From: Kribbella pittospori
GTDB lineage: Bacteria; Actinomycetota; Actinomycetes; Propionibacteriales; Kribbellaceae
DNA length: 64,000 nt
Direction: 5' to 3'
Assembly: GCF_004331465.1 (NCBI RefSeq)
Contig: NZ_SJKB01000003.1
Location: forward strand, 558,001-622,000
The notes under the pieces were generated by a model, which had not been told where the DNA came from, ran no database searches, and saw only the letters and a list, made by a program, of their open reading frames with translations. A program made the translations under genes and the position numbers. Shown here one piece after another: positions 8,066 to 16,527 of the stretch (position 1 is its first letter; each line of letters opens with the position of its first letter).

Positions 8066-10093
8066 TCAGCGGTTGAGGAGGTCGGCGGCTTGGAGTTGTT
8101 GCCAGATCTCGGATTGGTCGACGACGGTGACGCCGAGTTTTTCGGCCTTGGTGAGCTTGGCGGCGCCGACGTCGGCGCCGGTGATGAGGAAGTCGGTGCT
8201 GGCCGAGACCGAGGAGGCGATGGTGGCGCCGGCCTTCTCGCAGAGTCGCTGGAAGGCCGGGCGGGCGACCTTCTCGCCGGAGCGCGGGTCGCTGATGGAA
8301 CCGGTGACGACCACTGTCTTGCCCGCCAGCGGCGCGCCGGCTGCGACGACCGGTGGGAGATCCTCTTCGCGTACGTCGAGCGAGACGCCGGCCGCGCGGA
8401 GCCGCTCGAGCTCGGGTCGCAACCGGATGAGGTGCTCGCTCAGCGAGGCAGCGACCTTCGGACCGATGTCGTCGACGGCGACCAGCCCGTCGACGCCTGC
8501 GTCGGCAACTTCTTCCAGGGAAGCGAATCCGGCGCGGCACAGCCTGGCCGCCGTGCCTTCGGACGCCATCGGGATCGCGAGGCCGATCATGGCCCGGCGC
8601 AAGCCGACCTGGCGGCTGGCGTCGATCGACTCGATCATGCGAGCGGCCGAGATGTCGCCGATGCGGTCGAACTCCAGCAGCCGCTCAGCGGTCAGCTGGT
8701 AGAAGTCCGACGGGTGTTCGAGGATCCCGGCCTCGGCCAGTCGCTCGATCCAGACCCCGCCGATGGCGTCAATGTCGGCGGCCGCGCGGGACGCCCAGTG
8801 GATCAACCGCCGTACCGTCTGGGCGGGGCAAGCGACGTTGGTGCAGAACAGCTCGCGGCTGTTGCCCTGCTCGATCAGGGGCTGCTCACACGACGGGCAC
8901 ACGGACGGCGGCACGATATCCCGCTCCGCGCCGGTGCGCTTGGACTCGTCGAGTACGCCGGCGACGAACGGGATCACGTCACCGGCACGGCGCACCAGGA
9001 CCGTGTCGCCGATCTTGATGCCGCGGGCGCGGATGACTTCCTGGTTGGCCAGCGTCGCGCGGGTGACCGTCGTACCGCCGACGAAGACGGGCTCCAGCCA
9101 GGCGACCGGCGCGATCTTACCGGTCTTGCCGACGTCCCAGACCACGTCAGCCAGCACGGTGGTCTTCTCCTCGGCGGCGAACTTGTATGCCAGAGCGCCA
9201 CGGGGCGAGCTCGAACGGGTGCCGGCCGCGGCGAAGGCGTCGCGATCGGCCAACCGCAGTACGGCGCCGTCCAGGTCGTAGTCGAGCTCGTTGCGTTGCT
9301 CCTCGATCGTGGCGATCACCGCCTGCGCGGCAGGTGCGTCGTCGCAGTGCCGCATGTCGGCGACGGTGAATCCCATCGTCTGCAGTGCGCTCTCGAGATC
9401 GGCATCGGCGTCGTTGGAGTCGCTGAGCAGGTCGAAGGCGAGGAACTGCAGGCGTCGTTCGGCGACGGTGGCCGGGTCCTTGGCGCGGAGAGTGCCGGCG
9501 GCGGCGTTTCTCGGATTGATCAGGGGTTTGTCGGGGTGGGCGGTGTTGTAGGCGGTGAAGGTCGAGCGCAACATGACCGCCTCACCGCGGACCTCCGTGC
9601 GGTCCTGTACGTCGAGCCGGTCCGGGACGCCGTCCGCGAGAGCCCGCACGAGCGGAGTCACGTCGTCGCCGGTCGTCCCGTCGCCGCGGGTGATCGCTCG
9701 CGCCAGGCGCCCGTTCTCATAGACGAGGGCCAGGGACAGGCCGTCCAGCTTCGGCATGACCACCACCGACTGGCCGGGGAAGCGGCTGAAGAAGGCCTCG
9801 ACCTGTTCGGGCCGGGTCGCCTTCTCCAGCGAGAGCATCGGCCGCGAGTGCCGGATCGGCGCGTGCAGGATCGCGGGCGCACCCACCTGGTCCAGCGGGT
9901 TCGGGTCGGGCGCCAGCTCCGGGTTGGCGTCGATCAGTGTCCGCAGCTCGTCCTCGATCGCGTCGTACTCCGCGTCGGCCACCGACGGCGATCCGCGGTA
10001 GTAGGCGTCCCGCAGTACGACGATCTGATCGGCAAGTTCCTGAATACGCTCCCCAACGTCCACGGGCAGGACATTACCGGCGCGCTCCGACAA
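8066..10093 (-). CDS. ligA: NAD-dependent DNA ligase, atypical LigA
   Basis: 675 residues with complete LigA architecture: N-terminal Ia domain, adenylation domain with nucleophile Lys115 in KLDG, TRGDGTTGDDVT, OB fold, four-Cys zinc finger (CPSCEQP and CTNVACP), helix-hairpin-helix repeats and a C-terminal BRCT domain (LAGKTVVVTGSI). It seals nicks using NAD+. The residue two before the lysine is Met113 (MPKLDG), where E. coli LigA has Glu113 in ELKLDG. Overall it looks divergent, so it could be a second copy rather than the housekeeping ligase. The start is uncertain: TTG at 10093 keeps E. coli-like numbering, GTG 10063 is an alternative, and neither has a strong ribosome site. Confidence 0.93.
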   Translation of the reverse strand: MSERAGNVLPVDVGERIQELADQIVVLRDAYYRGSPSVADAEYDAIEDELRTLIDANPELAPDPNPLDQVGAPAILHAPIRHSRPMLSLEKATRPEQVEAFFSRFPGQSVVVMPKLDGLSLALVYENGRLARAITRGDGTTGDDVTPLVRALADGVPDRLDVQDRTEVRGEAVMLRSTFTAYNTAHPDKPLINPRNAAAGTLRAKDPATVAERRLQFLAFDLLSDSNDADADLESALQTMGFTVADMRHCDDAPAAQAVIATIEEQRNELDYDLDGAVLRLADRDAFAAAGTRSSSPRGALAYKFAAEEKTTVLADVVWDVGKTGKIAPVAWLEPVFVGGTTVTRATLANQEVIRARGIKIGDTVLVRRAGDVIPFVAGVLDESKRTGAERDIVPPSVCPSCEQPLIEQGNSRELFCTNVACPAQTVRRLIHWASRAAADIDAIGGVWIERLAEAGILEHPSDFYQLTAERLLEFDRIGDISAARMIESIDASRQVGLRRAMIGLAIPMASEGTAARLCRAGFASLEEVADAGVDGLVAVDDIGPKVAASLSEHLIRLRPELERLRAAGVSLDVREEDLPPVVAAGAPLAGKTVVVTGSISDPRSGEKVARPAFQRLCEKAGATIASSVSASTDFLITGADVGAAKLTKAEKLGVTVVDQSEIWQQLQAADLLNR

Positions 10094-10102
10094 ACCGTCG
10101 GA

Positions 10103-11011
10103 TCAGTCCGTGGTCACCTGGATGATCGTTCGGCCGCGTTCGGTGAAGGCCTTGGGAGCGTCGGCCAGAGGACGGACGGCGCTGACGAGGGGGACGAGCC
10201 GGCCCTCATGGAGGCGGGTGGCCAGTTGGGCCAGCTGTTCGCGGTGGGGCTCGACGACGAAGAAGATGGCCCGGCCGTCCTGCGGATGGATGCTGGGTGG
10301 ATCGGCGATGGTGACGAGGGTGCCGCCGGGGCGCAGCAGCGCGGTGGAGCGGTCGCGGATGTCGCCGCCGATCACATCCAGTACGACGTCGACCGCGCCG
10401 GTGTCCTCGAGGCGTTCGCCATCGAGGTCGAGGAAGGCGTGAACGCCGAGATCGGAGGCCATGGTCTGGTCGGAGTGGCGGCCGGTGCCGATGATGTGGG
10501 CACCTGCATCGCGGGCCAGCTGTGCCGCGACGGAGCCGACGGCGCCACCGACTCCGTGAATGAGGACGGTTTGGCCGGCTTTCAGCTGGGCGTGGTCGAA
10601 CAGCGCCTGCCAAGCCGTCAGACCGGAGATCGGGAGAGCAGCCGCGGTGACGTGGTCGACGTTTGTGGGGAGCGGCGCCAGATTGCGGGCCTCCACGGCG
10701 GTGTACTCCGCGAGGGTGCCGTTGCGGCTCCAGTCAGTCAGTCCGAAGACCCGCTGGCCGACCGTCAGCCCGGTGGTGCCGTAGCCGAGTTCGGCGACGA
10801 CACCCGACAGTTCGTGGCCGGGGACCGTTGGCGTGCGGTCGTGACCGGCGCGGTCGGTCCACGTCCCTGGCCAGTCCAGCTCGCCACGGGTGAAGCCGGC
10901 GGCGTGCACCTGCACGATGACGTCGTTCTCCGCAGCGTGCGGATGGGGGAGATCGGTCAGGGTCAGTCCGCCGACGCCGGCCGCGCGGTCCTGGGCTGTG
11001 ATGGCACGCAT
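10103..11011 (-). CDS. NADP-dependent quinone-oxidoreductase-like MDR protein
   Basis: 302 residues of the medium-chain dehydrogenase/reductase superfamily, zinc-free quinone-reductase branch. The N-terminal GroES-like domain has PTVPGHELSGVV and the Rossmann domain has the nucleotide-binding GVGGAVGSVAAQLA. The cysteines that bind zinc in alcohol dehydrogenases are absent. It probably reduces quinones or enones in the cytosol. ATG 11011 is supported by AAGGA six bases upstream and gives the canonical MRAITAQD start. The start is divergent from the HD gene; the 176-bp gap holds three ATGGGCC-type repeats that may bind a repressor encoded elsewhere. Confidence 0.88.
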   Translation of the reverse strand: MRAITAQDRAAGVGGLTLTDLPHPHAAENDVIVQVHAAGFTRGELDWPGTWTDRAGHDRTPTVPGHELSGVVAELGYGTTGLTVGQRVFGLTDWSRNGTLAEYTAVEARNLAPLPTNVDHVTAAALPISGLTAWQALFDHAQLKAGQTVLIHGVGGAVGSVAAQLARDAGAHIIGTGRHSDQTMASDLGVHAFLDLDGERLEDTGAVDVVLDVIGGDIRDRSTALLRPGGTLVTIADPPSIHPQDGRAIFFVVEPHREQLAQLATRLHEGRLVPLVSAVRPLADAPKAFTERGRTIIQVTTD

Positions 11012-11078
11012 GACGATCCTTGCGGTAGTCGTTGTGATGGTCCGACATCGACCGTACGCGCTCTCGGTCTGCCATCGG

Positions 11079-11130
11079 TGGGCCATTTGACGGCGTAGGT
11101 GATGGGCCGTTTCTGCGGTGGATGGCCCAT
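11079..11130. promoter_or_regulatory. Cluster of three ATGGGCC-type repeats, putative operator
   Basis: The divergent promoter region holds TGGGCCAT (11079-11086), ATGGGCCG (11102-11109) and TGGCCCAT (11123-11130). The last two form an inverted pair, and the copies are spaced about 22 bp, or two helical turns. A regulator of the oxidoreductase and/or HD gene may bind here. No regulator gene is adjacent. Confidence 0.4.
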
Positions 11131-11187
11131 GAGCGTGGTGCCGGAGTGGACCAGTGGTGCGGGCCTCTCCCGCCGTACCGTCGAAGC

Positions 11188-11772
11188 ATGATCATTCCTG
11201 ATACGGCCGCGTCATCGGCGGCTTTGGAGGTCGCCTCCGCGTATCTGTCACCAGCCATGCTGAGCCATTCGCACCGCGTCTACGTGTGGGCCGCTACGTA
11301 CGGCACCCAGCAGGGCATCGAGTACGACGCTGAGTTGTTGTTCGCGGCCGCGATGTTCCACGACATCAGCCTTGGCCCGGAGTTCGACAGCCACACCGTC
11401 TCCTTCGAGGAGGCCAGCGGCCACGTCGCCTGGGTGTTCGCCGCGGGCGCCGGTTGGCCGAGCGAACGCCGCGACCGCCTCGCCGAAGTCATCGTCAGGC
11501 ACATGTGGCCCGACGTCGACCCGGCCGACGACCCCGAAGGCCACCTGATGTCGCGCGCCGCAGCCGTGGACATCGTCGGAAAGAACATCGACGACTTCAC
11601 TCCCGCCTTCCGCGCCGAAGTACTCCAGCAATACCCCCGCCTCGACCTCACCCCCGAGTTCCTCACCTGCTTCCAGGCCCAAGCCGCCCGAAAGCCCACC
11701 AGCTCCGCCGCCCGCGCCATCCAGTCCGGCCTCACCACCAGAATCGCCGGCAACCCTCTCGATGCTCACTGA
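11188..11772 (+). CDS. HD-domain hydrolase-like protein
   Basis: 194 residues. An HD-type metal-binding pattern is visible: HSHRVYVWA, then AAMFHD (the HD dyad), and a later HMWPD. HD proteins are cytosolic metal-dependent phosphohydrolases, often acting on nucleotides or cyclic nucleotides; the substrate here cannot be told. ATG 11188 gives the usual start for this group, and the ribosome site is weak. The gene is divergent from the oxidoreductase. Its last 7 bp overlap the end of the convergent SulP gene. Confidence 0.75.
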   Translation: MIIPDTAASSAALEVASAYLSPAMLSHSHRVYVWAATYGTQQGIEYDAELLFAAAMFHDISLGPEFDSHTVSFEEASGHVAWVFAAGAGWPSERRDRLAEVIVRHMWPDVDPADDPEGHLMSRAAAVDIVGKNIDDFTPAFRAEVLQQYPRLDLTPEFLTCFQAQAARKPTSSAARAIQSGLTTRIAGNPLDAH

Positions 11773-13457
11773 TCGGGGGTGTTGGTGCGGTGGGCAACTG
11801 ACCAGGTTTCGGCTTCGTGGAGGGCCTTTTCGGTGGATTCGCCGACCAGTTCGCTGGCCTCGAAGACGGTGACCGGGCCGGACACGTCGACGCGGTCGGT
11901 ACGGCGTAGCAGTTCGGCCAGGCCATGGTCAACGCCGCTGAGGTAGAGGCGGCCGCCTACGGTGTGCAGGGCGGCGGCGTAGTCGGCCAGGACCTTGACG
12001 AACGTCGCGCCGACGGACGTCCGGCCACGGAGCCGGAGTATGACGGCGGGTGCTTCGGAGCCGGCCGGATCGGGCAACTTGGCGCCGAGGGTGCGTGATC
12101 CGGCGTACAGCAGGCTGCCGTACACGTCGAGCACGATCGTCTGATGGCTCGGCAGCTGCTTGGGGGCCGGGTGCTCGGTCCACCGGCCTTCGCCGGCGGG
12201 CTTCAGTTCGACGACCTTGAGATCCATCGCCTCCTGGTTGAGTTGCAGCAGCAGCGACAAGGTGACGCCGAGCCCGACGGCGGCGGCGATCGGGAGGAAC
12301 AGGGTCGCGAGGAACGTCGAGACGATCGCGATCTGTGAGGTCGGGCCGGTGCGCATGATCGTCTTCAGCTCACCCAGCCGGAGCGAACCGATGGCCGCGA
12401 AGATGAGTACGGCGGCCAGCGTCGGCATCGCGACGACTCCGACCACGCCGGAGAAGGCCGCGAGGATCACCAGCATCCACAGACCTGCACAGATCGGAGC
12501 CCATCGGGTGCGGCCGCCGACGGCCTGGTTCAGAGCGGTCTGGCCGACCGAACCGCCGACCGGTTGACCGCGGAAGAAGCCGGCCGCGAGATTGCCCACG
12601 CCCTGGGCGATGAAGTCCTGGTTCGCGTTCGAGACGGTTCCGTCCCGGTTGGGTGCGGCCTCGGCGACCCCACTGCCCTGGACGAGGACGATGGCCGCGA
12701 CCGCCAGCGCACCGGTCACCAGCGAGAACGACAGCAGGCTGAGGTTCGGCAGGTCCGGCACCGGAATACCGGGCGGAATCTCCCCGACATCCTCCACCCG
12801 TGCCACCGAATCGGCACCGGCGAGGATCACCACCGCGGTCGGCACGACCAGCGCGACCAATGCGCCGACCGGAGCCAGCCGGGTCCGGGACAGGCCGGCC
12901 AGGATGCCGAGCGCCGCCAGGCCCGTCAGCAGGGACGGGATGTCGATCCGCGACGGATGGATCACGACGTCGACCGCCTTGGCCAGCGCGAATCCGCCAC
13001 TGGCCTCCGCGCCGGTCAGGGCGGAGATCTGGCCGCAGAAGATGTTGACCGAGATCCCGGTCAGGAAGCCGATCATGACGGAGTACGACACGAACCGCGT
13101 GTACCGCCCGAGCTTCGCGATCCCCGCCAGGATCATCGCCACACCGGCAATGAGCGTCAACAGGATCAAGGCATCCGGCCGGTCCGCGGGGTCCACCCCC
13201 GACAATGCCGACCCGGCCGCCAACGCTGCCGCCGTGGTCGTGGTGATCACCATCAGCCGCGTGCTCGACGCCAGCCCTCCTGCGACCGGACCGGCGAAAC
13301 ACGCATACAGGCCGTGGATCGGGTTCACGCCGACGAGTACCGCGGCTGCCATCCCGTCCGGCACACTGCTGATCGCGCCCGGCAACCCGGCGACCACATC
13401 GGCGCGCACGTTCGGCCGCTCCGACCGCAGCCAACGGCGTACGGGATGTGCGCCCAC
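11766..13457 (-). CDS. SulP anion transporter with STAS domain (first of three)
   Basis: 563 residues. The N-terminal two-thirds holds 10-12 membrane helices of the SulP/SLC26 fold; near its start are GLPGAISSVPDGMAAAVLVG and GLYACF, and later GNLAAGFFRGQPVGGSVGQT. The C-terminus is a STAS domain (about 430-550). The family carries sulfate, bicarbonate or similar anions. The STAS domain has RGRTSVGATFV where regulatory STAS domains carry their Asp-Ser motif, so phosphoregulation is not obvious. GTG 13457 is supported by AAGGAGG nine bases upstream. A 15-bp tandem repeat and a weak copy of the island's palindromic box lie upstream. Confidence 0.9.
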   Translation of the reverse strand: MGAHPVRRWLRSERPNVRADVVAGLPGAISSVPDGMAAAVLVGVNPIHGLYACFAGPVAGGLASSTRLMVITTTTAAALAAGSALSGVDPADRPDALILLTLIAGVAMILAGIAKLGRYTRFVSYSVMIGFLTGISVNIFCGQISALTGAEASGGFALAKAVDVVIHPSRIDIPSLLTGLAALGILAGLSRTRLAPVGALVALVVPTAVVILAGADSVARVEDVGEIPPGIPVPDLPNLSLLSFSLVTGALAVAAIVLVQGSGVAEAAPNRDGTVSNANQDFIAQGVGNLAAGFFRGQPVGGSVGQTALNQAVGGRTRWAPICAGLWMLVILAAFSGVVGVVAMPTLAAVLIFAAIGSLRLGELKTIMRTGPTSQIAIVSTFLATLFLPIAAAVGLGVTLSLLLQLNQEAMDLKVVELKPAGEGRWTEHPAPKQLPSHQTIVLDVYGSLLYAGSRTLGAKLPDPAGSEAPAVILRLRGRTSVGATFVKVLADYAAALHTVGGRLYLSGVDHGLAELLRRTDRVDVSGPVTVFEASELVGESTEKALHEAETWSVAHRTNTPDQ

Positions 13458-13473
13458 GTCGGGTCGCCTCCTT

Positions 13474-13518
13474 CAGACGAGCCTAATCCAGACGAGCCTT
13501 GTCCGGACGAGCCTTGTC
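13474..13518. repeat. Three tandem 15-bp repeats upstream of SulP
   Basis: Three contiguous copies of a 15-mer: CAGACGAGCCTAATC (13474-13488), CAGACGAGCCTTGTC (13489-13503) and CGGACGAGCCTTGTC (13504-13518). A partial fourth copy (CAGA) follows. They start 17 bp before the GTG of the SulP gene, so they lie in its 5' leader or promoter. Regulatory role or slippage product are both possible. Confidence 0.75.
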
Positions 13519-13580
13519 CAGAAGGGGGCCTCATCCTGTCCCGGCGCTGTCGAGCCTAGGGACCGGCGACCGCCGCGACC

Positions 13581-13597
13581 TCATCCCGGCCGGACGA
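13581..13597. promoter_or_regulatory. Weak copy of the 17-bp island box
   Basis: TCATCCC-GGC-CGGACGA resembles the TCAYCCS-N3-SGGRTGA box, with CGA instead of TGA in the right half. It lies 124 bp before the SulP start and just behind the ANTAR-like gene. This is one of the three weaker copies. Confidence 0.35.
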
Positions 13598-13607
13598 TCC
13601 GGGGGTG

Positions 13608-13874
13608 CTATTCCGCTGTGCCGCTTCGTTCCGGAGAGAAGTCGCCGGACTGAGGCGGTTCGTCGCGTGCGACTGCCGTGCGCAGTACCTCGGCGGCCAA
13701 TGCGTCCACCGAGCAGTCAAGATACTCGGCCAGCACGATCAGCAGCATGCCTGCCTCGGCCAGCTCGATCTGGTGATACTCGGCCAGTATGCCGGTGGCC
13801 TGCTCTCTGAGCGCGGCCGTCTCGGGGTCGTCGCTCCGCGGCCGATCAGTTCCGTCGCCGGGCGGGAAGCCCAT
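13608..13874 (-). CDS. Small ANTAR-like domain protein
   Basis: 88 residues from ATG 13874. The core LREQATGILAEYHQIELAEAG, followed by AEYLDCSVDALAAEVL, resembles an ANTAR RNA-binding domain (pattern: xxQAxGILMxRxxxxxxEA, then a helix and DVA). No receiver, GAF or PAS sensor is attached. ANTAR domains usually act as transcription antiterminators that bind paired hairpins in leader RNA. The motif is degenerate (QATGIL where QAKGIL is usual), so the call is tentative. It lies 103 bp behind the antiporter gene on the same strand and could be the last gene of that operon. Confidence 0.55.
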   Translation of the reverse strand: MGFPPGDGTDRPRSDDPETAALREQATGILAEYHQIELAEAGMLLIVLAEYLDCSVDALAAEVLRTAVARDEPPQSGDFSPERSGTAE

Positions 13875-13977
13875 GTTTTCAGACTTTCTGCTTCGCAAGC
13901 GGCATGCTGGTAACCGGATTCCAGCAGGCCGACTATAACCCGCCACAGGCGCACCCGACACCCGGCCCGTGTCGTAG

Positions 13978-15282
13978 TCACGGCTGGTCGCTGCGAAGGG
14001 CGTCGGGGCTGCGGAGACCTCTCGTCGTACGGCGTGATCGGGGTCCGCCGCGCTGGTCCTCGTCGGCCTGCTCGAGGTGCACATAGCGGCGTCCGAGCGG
14101 ACCGGCCGTGACACCGTGGAGTACGACGCTCAGGAACACAGTCAGCGCAACGACCGCGACGACCCGCTCGACCACGGGGACCTCGCCGAGCTGCTCGACT
14201 GCCAGCAACGCGAACACGACCGATGCGAGGCCGCGCGGCCCGAACCATCCCACGAACCCAACGGTCCTGCGGTCCAGACCCGCGCCCAGCAGGGACAGGG
14301 CGACCGGAACGATCCGGACCACAGTCAGACTCAGTACGGCGTACGCCAGAAGCGTGAGGTCGAAGTTGTGAAGGGCGATCGGCACCAGCGCGGCTCCGAA
14401 GGCGAACCAGACGGCGAAGGCCAGCACCTCACCGAGCAACTCCGGTAGTTCGACGGCGGTGTCCGCGTCGATCGTCTGCTCGTCGAGCGTTGCTCTGAAG
14501 GCGATGCCGGCCACGAACGCCGCGATGAATCCGTTGCCGTCGAACGTGACGGCGAGGGCGAAGCTGCTGAGTGCGGCCGCTAGCGTTCCCAGCCGCCGCG
14601 CGCCTGTCGTCATCCAGTGCCGCCGTGAGCCGACCGTCAAGAGCCAGGCACCCACTGTCCCGACCGCAAGGCCGGCGATGAGACCGACGGCGAGTTCGAG
14701 CAGCGCGCCACCGCCGTGGTCGGCGGCGCCGTCGTGGCTTTCGATCCCGAGTTGGCCGGCGGCGATTGCGAGCGTGAACGTGACGACGGGTGTGACGATG
14801 CCGTCGTTGAGTCCACTTTCCACGTTGAGCGCACGACGCAGGCGCACGGGGATGAGGCGATCGTTGATCACCTGGGCGCTGAGAGCAGCGTCGGTCGGAG
14901 CGAGCGTGGCGCCGACGAAGCCCGCGAGTGCCCAGGTGAAATCGTCGAAGAACCAGGCGGCCAGGAGAGCGCCCAGAATCACGGACAGCGGAAGGCCGAG
15001 CGCCAGCAGGCGGCCGGGCAGGCGAATGTCTTCTTTCAGCCGTGAGACGTTGACTCTGGCCGCATCGGCGAACAACAGGAGTGCCAGCGTCAGCTCCGCG
15101 AGCAGATGGACGGACGGGGCCTCGACGTCGACGGAGAGCGGGCCCCAGTCAGGGTTCCCCAATGCATAGCCGGCGACCGCGAACACCAGCGGACCGGTGA
15201 TGTTCAAGCGGGCCAGGAGATCCGAGACCACTGCCCACCCGAGGACGAGAAGCGCGAGGGCCGCGAACGTGCCCTCTGTCAC
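13978..15282 (-). CDS. CPA1-type Na+(K+)/H+ antiporter
   Basis: 434 residues with about 12 membrane helices of the NhaP/CPA1 family. Key features are APTDAAL near residues 129-134 (helix 4 region) and ESGLNDGIVTP at 155-165, which holds the conserved Asn-Asp transport site. It should exchange protons for Na+ or K+ at the plasma membrane, for pH or salt homeostasis. GTG 15282 has GGAGG about eight bases upstream, and its GTGA overlaps the stop of the DUF2254 gene, so the two are translationally coupled. It is the third gene of the operon that begins with the first MalT-like regulator. Confidence 0.9.
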   Translation of the reverse strand: MTEGTFAALALLVLGWAVVSDLLARLNITGPLVFAVAGYALGNPDWGPLSVDVEAPSVHLLAELTLALLLFADAARVNVSRLKEDIRLPGRLLALGLPLSVILGALLAAWFFDDFTWALAGFVGATLAPTDAALSAQVINDRLIPVRLRRALNVESGLNDGIVTPVVTFTLAIAAGQLGIESHDGAADHGGGALLELAVGLIAGLAVGTVGAWLLTVGSRRHWMTTGARRLGTLAAALSSFALAVTFDGNGFIAAFVAGIAFRATLDEQTIDADTAVELPELLGEVLAFAVWFAFGAALVPIALHNFDLTLLAYAVLSLTVVRIVPVALSLLGAGLDRRTVGFVGWFGPRGLASVVFALLAVEQLGEVPVVERVVAVVALTVFLSVVLHGVTAGPLGRRYVHLEQADEDQRGGPRSRRTTRGLRSPDALRSDQP

Positions 15283-16526
15283 CGCCCCGCCTCCGTCGAG
15301 AGGGGTTCGTATCGGCACGCCGCGAGCAGTGCGCAGACTCGAGAAGCGAGCTGGAGGAGAGCTGCGTGCCGCGGCGCCGGGGACGTCTCGACGAGATTGG
15401 TCAGCATAACCTGGATGCGCTCGAGAACCATCGGGATACCTGTTGCGACAGGCAACAGATCCTCGACCGCGGTCCGCAGATAGTCCTCCCAGGTCGGCAG
15501 CACCAGCCGGACTCGCGGTACGCCGTCGCCGTCGGCGATGTCGCCCACCCAGAGATTGCGACCTGCCAACACGCGCAACAAGCCCTCTGTCGCGTCAAGA
15601 GAGTCGACCGCCGTGGCCGGGTCGTTGACGGCCGGGGAGAGTGCGCGCAGTGCGATGTCGGCCAACAGCCGGATCGCCAGCATCGGGTCCTGATCGAAGG
15701 ACCGTTCTGCACCACGGACAACAGCCGCACGCACCACCTCGTCGGAGAGCTCGCCGTGGTGGATGTCAGCCAGCGGCGAGCCTTCCTGGAGAGCGCTGCC
15801 GACGCCGACCCTGAAGACCACCAGCGCGTCGGCCTGCGCGGCAGCTTGCACCAAGCGGCGCAGGTCGAGTTGCTGGAGTACGGCCGGCGGCCCGGTCCAG
15901 GTGACGATCCGGAGCGGGGCTGACGGAGCCGGGGTGACGGGCACGCCGGCAGGTACCGAGAACGCGCTCGGGTACAGGTCGTCGATCACGGCGCGGCCCC
16001 GGGCGGCCAATGCCGCGAGCACCCGGCTCAGCTGCATCGACCGGAAGGCTCGGATCTGCAGTGCCCAGATCAGTCCCAAGGCGGTCAGCGTCGCGACGGT
16101 GGCGGTGATCGGCACCAGCAGCGACACCCGGTCGGCACTGCCGCCGGCCGTCCCCGCCGTGATGCAGAAGACGAATCCTCCGAGGGTGACGGCGAAGGTC
16201 CGCCAGACCAGCGGGTCGTCACGGAAGATGCTCAGTCGAGGCGAGAAGGTGCTGGCCGACCACTGCACCACGCTGAACAGCAGTGAGAAGACGATGGTGA
16301 CCACGCCGACCACTCCGAGCCCGAGAGTGAACAGCAGTTGGGCCGCCTTGCCACCCTCGACGGTCGGGCCTTCGGTCACCCGAGGCAGCGCGAGTCCCAG
16401 TGCGAGTCCGATCCCCACGAACAGCAGCTCCAAGAGGCCGGCACGAAGCCGGCGCTGGGCCCGCAGCAGCCGCACCGGCGGAAGCCGGAACGCCCCGGGG
16501 ACGCGGGCGTCGACCGGATGGCTCAC
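15279..16526 (-). CDS. DUF2254 integral membrane protein
   Basis: 415 residues. Four N-terminal hydrophobic segments lie between about residues 20 and 170 (GLLELLFVGIGLALGLAL, LLFTLGLGVVGVVTIVFSLL, TFAVTLGGFVFCITAGTAGG, ITATVATLTALGLIWAL). A soluble C-terminal half follows, with the typical DQDPMLAIRLLADIALRALS and NDPATAVDSLD. The family is widespread and uncharacterised, and a channel- or sensor-like role is often suggested. GTG 16526 directly follows the regulator's TGA (TGAGGTG), and its own stop overlaps the antiporter start. The tight packing suggests regulator, DUF2254 and antiporter act in one ion-homeostasis response. Confidence 0.85.
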   Translation of the reverse strand: MSHPVDARVPGAFRLPPVRLLRAQRRLRAGLLELLFVGIGLALGLALPRVTEGPTVEGGKAAQLLFTLGLGVVGVVTIVFSLLFSVVQWSASTFSPRLSIFRDDPLVWRTFAVTLGGFVFCITAGTAGGSADRVSLLVPITATVATLTALGLIWALQIRAFRSMQLSRVLAALAARGRAVIDDLYPSAFSVPAGVPVTPAPSAPLRIVTWTGPPAVLQQLDLRRLVQAAAQADALVVFRVGVGSALQEGSPLADIHHGELSDEVVRAAVVRGAERSFDQDPMLAIRLLADIALRALSPAVNDPATAVDSLDATEGLLRVLAGRNLWVGDIADGDGVPRVRLVLPTWEDYLRTAVEDLLPVATGIPMVLERIQVMLTNLVETSPAPRHAALLQLASRVCALLAACRYEPLSTEAGR

Positions 16527-16527
16527 C

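Noticed and set aside
8090..11098. A 1002-codon open frame on the + strand opposite the ligase gene
   Set aside because: It is an antisense shadow of high-GC coding DNA. LigA on the minus strand has full domain support, while this translation is low-complexity (Gly, Asp, Arg, Val) without motifs.
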